From a virus: a stretch of DNA of 25,744 nt. Position 1 is the stretch's first letter. Each line of letters opens with the position of its first letter. The stretch is taken from the IMG/VR virus record IMGVR_UViG_3300020428_000072, positions 1 to 25,744 of that record; one strand, written 5' to 3'. The notes under the pieces are model-generated. The model ran no database searches, was not told the DNA's origin, and saw only the letters and a program-made list of their open reading frames with translations. A program made the position numbers and the translations under genes. This document shows positions 20,042-25,744 of the stretch, in pieces.

Positions 20042-20835
20042 ATAGTGGATTCTTAGATGTATTAAATCAAGAGCAGATTGATATTGTTTTAAAAGATATT
20101 GATGCTCTTAGTGATTGGTGGATATCAAGAGGTATCTACTCAACTGAGGGTGGATTCACTCCTAATCAAAGTAATCCTGTTGATTTTTATACTCTTGGTG
20201 CTGCAACATATATTGATGGTATAAGCAGCATAGAAGAATACTATCGTTATACTAAGGAACAGAATCCTATATTTGCACAGTATTTTGGTGGATTATATCG
20301 TGAGGTGATGGTTGCATTTGATAAGGTTCTTGGACGTTGTGCATTGTGGGATCATCTTGCATATCCAGGATTCCATGTGTTTAGTGCTAAACCTAATGAA
20401 CCACCAAAGATGGCAACCAAAATGTATATGGAGCAACCAAGTGCAACTATACATTTAGATCTACAACATGAGAAGCATGAGTTTTTATTTGATAATTCAT
20501 TTAAAGAGATAGATTATGAAAATGTGTTATCATTTACTCTACCATTATGTCTACCTATGAATGGTGGTGGTCTGAATACTTGGGAAGAGGAGTCAATGAA
20601 GCAGTATGAGATTGATAATGAATATACTAAGCACATGAAGGAATTGGATTATAGTCAATGGGGTGATTATGGTGAACCAACAGTAGTACCATATAAAGTA
20701 GGTCAGATGTTTTGGTTCACAGGTAAGTTAGTTCATCAAATTGCGCCAGGTTTTAACCTTGATTTTGATGATAAGAGAATTAGTTTGCAAGGTCATGGTG
20801 TGAAGTGTGATGACAATTGGATACTATACTTCTAA
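20038..20835 (+). CDS. 2OG-Fe(II) oxygenase-like protein, 265 aa
   Basis: A double-stranded-beta-helix candidate: H139-L-D141 (TIHLDLQHEKHEF), a hydrophobic strand FTLPLCLPMNGGG, KVGQMFWFTGKLVHQIAP with His233, and Arg247 in KRISLQGHG. The 130-residue N-terminal extension is unusual and aromatic (WWISRG, FYTLGAATYIDG). The spacing of HxD and distal His (about 92) is longer than in the other oxygenase-like proteins here because of an insertion. Probably catalytic, target unknown. It precedes two glycosyltransferase-like genes. Confidence 0.62.
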   Translation: MNSGFLDVLNQEQIDIVLKDIDALSDWWISRGIYSTEGGFTPNQSNPVDFYTLGAATYIDGISSIEEYYRYTKEQNPIFAQYFGGLYREVMVAFDKVLGRCALWDHLAYPGFHVFSAKPNEPPKMATKMYMEQPSATIHLDLQHEKHEFLFDNSFKEIDYENVLSFTLPLCLPMNGGGLNTWEEESMKQYEIDNEYTKHMKELDYSQWGDYGEPTVVPYKVGQMFWFTGKLVHQIAPGFNLDFDDKRISLQGHGVKCDDNWILYF

Positions 20836-20838
20836 ATA
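20832..20838 (+). promoter_or_regulatory. T4-type late-promoter-like motif CTAAATA
   Basis: CTAAATA overlaps the stop codon of the oxygenase-like gene and lies 19 bases before the ATG at 20858. Third occurrence of the heptamer at an intergenic gap; it suggests late expression of the glycosyltransferase block. Confidence 0.45.
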
Positions 20839-20857
20839 GTCAATAAAAGTATTAACA

Positions 20858-22195
20858 ATGGCACTGAGATTAAACGAGGAGCATCAATTTACTGGTAGTG
20901 GATTGGGATACCAAATGTCATCATATGCTTTGATGAGGTCATTATGTAACCGATCAGGGTTAAAGTATGCTGCTGGTAAGTTTGAGTTGCTTGCACTTAA
21001 GAATACTTTTGAGTCATTAGAGATTGATGAAGAAGCACATGATAAGATGGTAGCACCAGAGATATTAAGACAGGGTAGAAGGACATTTAGTGATGATACA
21101 CCAATAGATGAGGACATTGTAATAGAATTTTTGGATCAGGAACAGTTTGAGGATATAATACCAAGAGCGAAGGATGGTGGTATATTATTTGGGTATCCAA
21201 CACCAATTAATAGTATTGATACAACACAGATAACAGATATTAAAAAGCATTTTACATATAGAGGTGACATCCAAGACATATGTAAAGCATGGAAGCAAAA
21301 GATGTTTGGTGATACTCCTGTAATCTCTATGCATTTTAGGAGAGGTGACTTCACTGAGATCTCAAGTGGCATGTTCTTAATTGATGATGATTATTATATT
21401 GATGCACTTAAGCAAATGCCTGATGGTTTGCCAGTGCTAATCTTTACTAATGATAAGGATTATATCTTAAACAATCCTAAGTGGCAGAGTGATAGGTTCA
21501 CTTTGGTTACTGATCTAAGCAATGATAATAATATGATTGATTGTGAATGGATGCAGATGATTGATGAGATTATTGATGAGTCTGGTATGGGTAGATTCTA
21601 TTACAAGATGGCAATGATGTTAGCATCACAGAGAACTGGTGTACCTGTTCAACAAATTGCTAAGGAACTTGCACCAGCAGGTAAGAAGAAGATAAAGAAT
21701 AATTGGTATAATTATTCATTCGACCATTGTATGATGCATTTGTGTGATTATCATATAATGGCAAACAGCACCTATGGTCTATGGGGTGTTGAGATGTCAA
21801 ATAGTAAGAAGGTAGTGTATCCTAAGTATTGGATGCAAGAGGATATTCATGGTGATGAGAGTCTTGCTCAACGTATTAAAGACTTTAATGCTGACGAACC
21901 TGGTTCATTCTCAAATTGGGTCAACAAAGACTCACTTGCAGCAACAACAGAACAAACTATTGATTCAAAGATAGATGATGCTAGTGGTAAAAAGCAATGG
22001 ACACATACTTTAAAACCAGACATGAATGGTTTTGACCAGACTGCGACTATCGCTGGTCATTTTATAAATGATAAGTGGGTGGGATTAGATAATCCAGATC
22101 AACGTGCATTTACATTTGTCAAGATGCCTACAGTATCATCTGACGACTTTAATCCATTCATAGATAATAGTGTTCCATTACCACATGAAAAATGA
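20858..22195 (+). CDS. GT11-type fucosyltransferase-like glycosyltransferase with C-terminal extension, 445 aa
   Basis: The N-terminus GSGLGYQMSSYALMRSL corresponds to GGLGNQMFQYA of alpha-1,2-fucosyltransferases (GT11). H159-F-R161-R162-G-D164 is the nucleotide-sugar motif H-x-R-R-G-D. LCDYHIMANSTYGLWGVEMS matches the family's D-F-x-L-M...NSTFSWWGA end. The substrate is probably GDP-fucose or a similar GDP-sugar. Residues beyond about 360 are a polar extension (HTLKPDMNGFDQTATIAGHF) of a type not usual for GT11, maybe a binding or virion-anchoring domain. It may decorate fibres or modify the host surface. A late-like promoter precedes it. Confidence 0.85.
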   Translation: MALRLNEEHQFTGSGLGYQMSSYALMRSLCNRSGLKYAAGKFELLALKNTFESLEIDEEAHDKMVAPEILRQGRRTFSDDTPIDEDIVIEFLDQEQFEDIIPRAKDGGILFGYPTPINSIDTTQITDIKKHFTYRGDIQDICKAWKQKMFGDTPVISMHFRRGDFTEISSGMFLIDDDYYIDALKQMPDGLPVLIFTNDKDYILNNPKWQSDRFTLVTDLSNDNNMIDCEWMQMIDEIIDESGMGRFYYKMAMMLASQRTGVPVQQIAKELAPAGKKKIKNNWYNYSFDHCMMHLCDYHIMANSTYGLWGVEMSNSKKVVYPKYWMQEDIHGDESLAQRIKDFNADEPGSFSNWVNKDSLAATTEQTIDSKIDDASGKKQWTHTLKPDMNGFDQTATIAGHFINDKWVGLDNPDQRAFTFVKMPTVSSDDFNPFIDNSVPLPHEK

Positions 22196-22299
22196 TTGTG
22201 GTTAATTGGGAAAATATCAGACTATTTACTATAATAGTATTGGGTATAATCTGGTTTTATCTATTAAATACTGAATTGAGGAGTAATGACGATGACTGA
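22192..22299 (+). CDS. Membrane microprotein, 35 aa
   Basis: It starts in the ATGA overlapping the glycosyltransferase stop. One transmembrane helix (IRLFTIIVLGIIWFYLLN) has a short N-terminal polar end and a charged tail (TELRSNDDD). Overlaps the next gene by 8 bases. Function unknown. Confidence 0.62.
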   Translation: MIVVNWENIRLFTIIVLGIIWFYLLNTELRSNDDD

Positions 22300-22495
22300 A
22301 CGAGGAGAGCGATTAGTAAAGTCTTATCTAATTGCTATTACAGAATTAACAAAACAAACACGATTAAATAAAGCACAGATCGGTGCTAAAGCATTAGCAG
22401 GATTCTTAAAGGCATGTGTTGATGAGTGTGATAGTCTTACATACAAATCTACGCAGGAGTTATATAAAATAGCAGATGAGATAGAGAATGAGTAA
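22292..22495 (+). CDS. Conserved cyanophage-type hypothetical protein, 67 aa
   Basis: MTERGERLVKSYLIAITELT and KQTRLNKAQIGAKALAGFLK, then CVDECDSLTYKSTQEL, form a compact helical protein with basic and acidic faces, of a type I recall in marine phages. The ATG at 22292 has GAGGAG eight to nine bases upstream; an ATG at 22286 (two residues longer) is too close to it. The TAA overlaps the methyltransferase ATG by 8 bases. Confidence 0.72.
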   Translation: MTERGERLVKSYLIAITELTKQTRLNKAQIGAKALAGFLKACVDECDSLTYKSTQELYKIADEIENE

Positions 22496-23543
22496 GAATT
22501 CTAAAGCACATTATTCTACTGCGTTAAAAGAATTCCAAACACTTAAAGGTTCTCATAATTTAGAATATTATTATGATGGATTGGATGGTTTGATGGAGGA
22601 TCATGCACGTAATAGATTTTATGATGAGATTTTAAAAGATTGTAAAGGGAAGCGTTGTGTTGATGTTGGTGCTGGTAGTGGATTACTAGCATTTTTGGCA
22701 TTGAAGCATGGTGCTAAGGAAGTTATATGTTTTGAACAGAATACTGCATCTGCAAATCATATTGAGCAATGTAGGAAGAAGATGATGATAAGTGGTGATA
22801 GATTATCAGTAATAAATGATGAGTTTAGAATAAGTAGATGGAATAGAGGAGAGTATGATCTTGGTGATAATATTGATGTTCTATTCCATGAGATTATGGG
22901 TAGTTACATATGGAATGAATTGATGTTGAATACATTTGATGAGGAGATTAATCAAGAACACCCATGTTTTATTCTTCCTAGTCATTATCATTTAAAATTT
23001 AGTGTCGTTGCTCCTAACGTACAATTATATCGTCAACTAATTGATTATCAACATGATCTATGTAAAGATAAGGATTTAGTACAAGGAAAACCTGGCGATT
23101 ATAAGGAGTGGGAGTTTGAATTGGATACTGGTGTGGATATTGGTCAGGAGTTTATTGATTATTATAAGACGGTGAGACATAATCGTAGGTTTGAGATTTT
23201 ATCTCCATTTAAACTGAAGACTATTCCAAATTGTAAGTTGTTGGATACTCTTCATGCTAAGTCAAAGACTATTCATAGTAGTAGTGTTGATATAAATGAT
23301 CGGAGTTCCCTATTTAATATAACATTTGATCTACCTCAGATTAATAGTGGTTATTTAATAATGATACGACCATCATGTAGTGATCTAAGGAATAGTATTG
23401 TATTTGATTTTAAGGATAGTACATCATTTACTGGGTATGGTTCACCAATAGTTGTACCACCACCAAAAGAATATAATTTTAGGAGATTTACGTTCAGTCT
23501 GTTTAATAAAATAATGCAGATAGATGAGCATGGTATCTACTGA
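22488..23543 (+). CDS. Protein arginine methyltransferase (PRMT)-like methyltransferase, 351 aa
   Basis: Residues 27-48 (YYYDGLDGLMEDHARNRFYD) match the PRMT N-terminal YF-x-SY...HEEMLKD-x-xR segment. Motif I is VDVGAGSGLLAF (58-69), and FEQN (82-85) supplies the acidic ribose ligand. E135 and E144 (HEIMGSYIWNE) have exactly the nine-residue spacing of the PRMT double-E loop that holds the guanidinium. A C-terminal beta-rich half follows, though no THW loop is visible. Family members methylate arginine in proteins with SAM. In a phage next to glycosyltransferases it may target virion or host proteins. TAATG and TGATG overlaps tie it to both neighbours. Confidence 0.82.
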   Translation: MSKNSKAHYSTALKEFQTLKGSHNLEYYYDGLDGLMEDHARNRFYDEILKDCKGKRCVDVGAGSGLLAFLALKHGAKEVICFEQNTASANHIEQCRKKMMISGDRLSVINDEFRISRWNRGEYDLGDNIDVLFHEIMGSYIWNELMLNTFDEEINQEHPCFILPSHYHLKFSVVAPNVQLYRQLIDYQHDLCKDKDLVQGKPGDYKEWEFELDTGVDIGQEFIDYYKTVRHNRRFEILSPFKLKTIPNCKLLDTLHAKSKTIHSSSVDINDRSSLFNITFDLPQINSGYLIMIRPSCSDLRNSIVFDFKDSTSFTGYGSPIVVPPPKEYNFRRFTFSLFNKIMQIDEHGIY

Positions 23544-24544
23544 TGTATATAATGAGATGTGATAAGGTCTATTCGCATTATGAGGATAGTAGATCTTATA
23601 AACTGGATGGTTATGATCCATACCAATGTGATCCTGTTGACTGTGGGTTTGGGCAGAAGATATTATTTTGGAGACAAGCAGCATTGTTAAATCAGTTGAG
23701 TGGTCATAAGTTTACTATTCAATTTAAAGAATCAATATTCCCTGAACATATATTCTTTGACTTCCCATATACCTCATTTGTAAGTGATGATCTATATGAT
23801 CCTGATGTATTGGATACATTAGATTATGTTGGTGTAAAACGTCTTGTAAATGCATTTAAAAAGAGAAAATCACTAAAATTAGGTAAAAATAAGAATATAC
23901 TTATAAATTCATGGGTAATAGATCAACCAAGGGGAGTTAGAATAGGATTTTGGGGTCGATATGATGAACCTACATCTGCGATTAAACTAAGGTATCCAGA
24001 GTATGAGAATGTATTTAAAAAAGCATTTGGTAAGTTTTATACTATTCATTTAAGAAGAATGAATGGTATTTGGTTTGAGGATAGTGATTTAGATGGTATG
24101 CCAATATCATTACAATCCATGTTTAAAAGAGATAAGAGTGGTGGACATCCATTAGTTCAGAGTCCTTGGAAGTGGCACATTGGTAAAGAGATTACTCATA
24201 GTGATATATTCAGGTATATACCTGATAAGAACTATTTTAACATAATGGATGAGATTTTAAAGGATGATCCAGAAGCAAAATTTTATATCTGTAGTGATAT
24301 GCCATTAAAATACTATAGGTATTGGGCAAGGAAGTATCCTATCATTACTAGAGATCATATTCTTAATGATTATAAAAAAGCATTAGGTCTTAGGTATCAA
24401 AACTTAACAAAGTATCTCACAGAATTATCACTTGACTTCTTTGCAATGGCATATTCTAAAAGTATCATTGCACATAAAGGATCATCATTAAATATTGCTG
24501 CTTCACAATTCAGGGAAGCACCATTGATAAATGTGGAACACTGA
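23543..24544 (+). CDS. Fucosyltransferase-like glycosyltransferase, 333 aa
   Basis: The N-terminus has CGFGQKILFWRQAALLNQL, like the G-x-G-N-Q start of GT-B O-fucosyl/NodZ-type enzymes. FYTIHLRRMNG carries the H-x-R-R nucleotide-sugar Arg. AKFYICSDMPLKYYRYWAR and SLDFFAMAYSKSIIAHKGSS follow as the donor-side loops of GT23/GT65/GT68-like proteins. Assignment to one family is uncertain. The donor is probably a GDP-sugar. It overlaps the PRMT-like gene by one base, so the methyltransferase and sugar transferase should be made together. Confidence 0.72.
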   Translation: MYIMRCDKVYSHYEDSRSYKLDGYDPYQCDPVDCGFGQKILFWRQAALLNQLSGHKFTIQFKESIFPEHIFFDFPYTSFVSDDLYDPDVLDTLDYVGVKRLVNAFKKRKSLKLGKNKNILINSWVIDQPRGVRIGFWGRYDEPTSAIKLRYPEYENVFKKAFGKFYTIHLRRMNGIWFEDSDLDGMPISLQSMFKRDKSGGHPLVQSPWKWHIGKEITHSDIFRYIPDKNYFNIMDEILKDDPEAKFYICSDMPLKYYRYWARKYPIITRDHILNDYKKALGLRYQNLTKYLTELSLDFFAMAYSKSIIAHKGSSLNIAASQFREAPLINVEH

Positions 24545-24576
24545 TATATAATAAGATATCAAGTATGGTGAGGAAC

Positions 24577-25437
24577 ATGGACACAGAGGAATTAGTAGCA
24601 ATGTACGAAGACAACAGGAAGGGAAGATTAAACGAAGTAGTTCATGAATATTTGAATGATGCAAGTGTAACATCACAAATATTCCTTGAGGATTTGAAGG
24701 GAATTTTGGCAGGTCATGCTGCACATAAAGCAGAAGAGCACAGAAGAGCACAAGTAGCAGCAATCGCTAAATCTGAGGAAGCAGCAAGAGTTGCAGCAGA
24801 GTTAGCGGATAAGGTAGAAGAACAAAATGCTGCACAGTTTGATGCTGATCAAGCAGCACAGTCAATTCATTGGGTTGATGATAGTGTGGTTGCCTATGCA
24901 GGAACAGCATTTGATGCACCTGAGTATTATGCTACTGCTGATACTGGTACAGTGAATATTGATACAAGCATTTATCCACCCGATCATCCATATCATATTG
25001 ATACCACAGTTGGTGCAGGTTCAACCGCAGCATATCCAACTGCAACATATAATGTAGATACCACATTGTATGGTGATGTGAGTATTGCATCAAGTGAAGC
25101 AAATCCTTATGGATATTATGACCATGATCTTGGTGGAGCATTTTATGTTGATGGTCACAGTGATGTGCATCAAGTACCAGAAGAGGTTCAAACATATACT
25201 GCACCACCACAAACAGGAGTGATTGCAGGTTACGCATCAAGTGAAGCAAATCCTGATGGATATTATGGAACTGACCCAACAACATATCCAGTTGGTACAG
25301 CATCAAGTGAAGCAAATCCAACAGGATATTATGATGAACCAAATAATGTAGATCCTCAAACACCTGAGACTTATCCAGTTCCAGAACCAGATTTTGATCC
25401 ATTAGCAGTGCCATCTAAATTTGATGCTCATAACTGA
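24577..25437 (+). CDS. Repeat-containing low-complexity protein, 286 aa
   Basis: The N-terminal 90 residues are helical and Ala/Glu-rich (HAAHKAEEHRRAQVAAIAKS, EEAARVAAELADKVEEQN), a coiled-coil candidate. The rest is Tyr/Pro/Thr/Asp-rich and looks disordered, with three ASSEANP-x-GYY repeats plus TYP, DTT and PEP runs. It resembles a tail-fibre or surface linker rather than an enzyme. Start at 24577 (MDTEELVAMYEDN) has a GAGGA site but only three bases away; 24565 is an in-frame alternative. The TATAAT at 24547-24552 just after the previous stop is a possible promoter. Confidence 0.72.
   Translation: MDTEELVAMYEDNRKGRLNEVVHEYLNDASVTSQIFLEDLKGILAGHAAHKAEEHRRAQVAAIAKSEEAARVAAELADKVEEQNAAQFDADQAAQSIHWVDDSVVAYAGTAFDAPEYYATADTGTVNIDTSIYPPDHPYHIDTTVGAGSTAAYPTATYNVDTTLYGDVSIASSEANPYGYYDHDLGGAFYVDGHSDVHQVPEEVQTYTAPPQTGVIAGYASSEANPDGYYGTDPTTYPVGTASSEANPTGYYDEPNNVDPQTPETYPVPEPDFDPLAVPSKFDAHN
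25087..25332 (+). repeat. Three in-frame copies of an 11-residue repeat
   Basis: The 20-base core GCATCAAGTGAAGCAAATCC occurs identically at 25087, 25234 and 25300, each encoding ASSEANP followed by x-G-Y-Y. The DNA identity exceeds what protein conservation needs, so the copies are recent duplications or are kept alike by recombination. Confidence 0.85.
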
Positions 25438-25526
25438 TGAAGAAGATCATAGCATGGATTAAAGACCATTTACCAAAATGGTTAGATTTATCCCATGATA
25501 AACCTTGGGAACAACCAGATGAATAA
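25437..25526 (+). CDS. Hypothetical protein, 29 aa
   Basis: It starts in a TGATG junction with the previous stop and fills the gap up to the terminator. It is a short amphipathic, Trp-rich peptide (MKKIIAWIKDHLPKWLDLSH) with an acidic tail (DKPWEQPDE). A membrane-surface helix is possible. The terminator eight bases later makes it the last gene of its operon. Confidence 0.6.
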   Translation: MKKIIAWIKDHLPKWLDLSHDKPWEQPDE

Positions 25527-25533
25527 CCGTCAC

Positions 25534-25561
25534 AAACCACATGTAACAGTGTGGTTTTTTT
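25534..25561 (+). terminator. Rho-independent terminator
   Basis: AAACCACA (25534-25541) pairs perfectly with TGTGGTTT (25550-25557) around an eight-base loop, and the 3' side runs into seven consecutive Ts (25555-25561). It closes the long co-directional gene block that ends at 25526. Confidence 0.85.
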
Positions 25562-25564
25562 GTG

Positions 25565-25570
25565 TATAAT
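25565..25570 (+). promoter_or_regulatory. Candidate -10 box in GTGTATAATA after the terminator
   Basis: TATAAT at 25565-25570 in TGTGTATAATAGG follows directly on the terminator. It shares GTGTATAATA with 15207-15216 and 17323-17332. The position for a -35 box falls inside the terminator hairpin (TGTAAC) and matches poorly. It would start a transcript into the structured segment. Confidence 0.55.
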
Positions 25571-25571
25571 A

Positions 25572-25744
25572 GGTTCATCAACATAAGTGAGGTTCTTAAC
25601 TACTCCGACATTCCATTTTTGGTGAGAAGCGGAGACATGACGTTAAGGTAATTGACTTCCCCTCCAGTTGATGACCGCAGAGGTAACTGATGTGGTTCCT
25701 ATGCCCCGATTAAGTTTGGGGGTTCAGGTGTAAGCGATTCCCAT
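25572..25744 (+). ncRNA. Candidate structured non-coding RNA, cut by the window end
   Basis: No convincing reading frame is present. Four perfect helices nest in order: TCATCAAC/GTTGATGA (25575-25582 with 25667-25674, extended by GG/CC across a bulge), GAGG/CCTC (25589-25592 with 25661-25664), CTTAAC/GTTAAG (25595-25600 with 25642-25647) and CTCCG/CGGAG (25603-25607 with 25630-25634). A further CCCC/GGGG hairpin lies at 25704-25721. A terminator and promoter box sit just upstream. It could be a free RNA or the leader of a gene beyond the window. I cannot match it to a known RNA family. Confidence 0.55.

Noticed and set aside
25741-25744. The window ends joining as a circle (CCCAT...GCC giving ATGCC/GGCAT)
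   Set aside because: A 5-bp stem across the join is easily chance, and a T4-like genome should be several times longer than this window.
25681-25744. tRNA or tmRNA piece, because of GGTTC boxes
   Set aside because: No acceptor, D-arm, anticodon-arm and T-arm set can be built around either GGTTC, and no CCA-side pairing is visible.
1-25744. CRISPR array, insertion sequence or integrase attachment site
   Set aside because: No regularly spaced direct repeats, no transposase or integrase motifs, and no flanking terminal inverted repeats were seen.

Overview
The window reads as an accessory stretch of a T4-like (myovirus) cyanophage infecting marine Prochlorococcus or Synechococcus. It is AT-rich. 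All of about 60 genes lie on the + strand, mostly joined by ATGA, TAATG or TGATG overlaps. It carries two classic cyanophage auxiliary metabolic genes, a TalC-type transaldolase (7217-7879) and heme oxygenase ho1 (18274-18945). It also has paired tail-collar-like proteins, many 2OG-Fe(II)-oxygenase-like genes and many small phage-type hypotheticals. No capsid, DNA polymerase, psbA or tRNA gene is visible. The species is inferred, not proven.

Layout. 42-1536: small unknowns, one membrane microprotein and a first oxygenase-like protein. 1517-6786: a tightly overlapping tailoring cassette with a SET-domain protein, a chain of double-stranded-beta-helix (2OG-Fe) proteins, two paralogous radical SAM enzymes and an SGNH-hydrolase-like protein. 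6815-8422: small genes around talC, with two tandem hairpins just ahead of talC. 8440-11565: two collar-type fibre proteins, a Cys-containing protein, a coiled-coil/acidic protein and small proteins. 11558-14127: two tandem paralogous oxygenases, then a two-domain oxygenase. 14206-17319: conserved small cyanophage genes behind a good sigma70-like promoter, including two YKP-motif paralogues, a zinc-ribbon protein and an HExxH metallopeptidase. 17326-17490: a 36-codon gene with its own promoter and a terminator that overlaps the next promoter. 17511-20041: small genes around ho1. 20038-24544: another oxygenase, a GT11-type fucosyltransferase-like protein, a protein-arginine-methyltransferase-like protein and a second glycosyltransferase. 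24577-25526: a repeat-containing low-complexity protein and a microprotein. 25534-25744: terminator, promoter and a strongly structured, apparently non-coding segment that runs off the window.

How the genes may work together. TalC and Ho1 fit the known cyanophage theme of redirecting host pentose-phosphate and bilin metabolism. The 2OG oxygenases (ten domains in nine genes), two radical SAM enzymes, two kinds of protein methyltransferase (SET and PRMT-like), the SGNH protein and two fucosyltransferase-like proteins suggest heavy covalent tailoring of proteins or glycans. Likely targets are virion fibres or the host surface, but no substrate can be read from the sequence. Several starts were moved downstream of the longest reading frame, because the long versions begin with TTG or GTG inside an upstream gene and an ATG sits exactly at that gene's stop codon. 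Twelve genes of 25 to 57 codons were found by reading the gaps.
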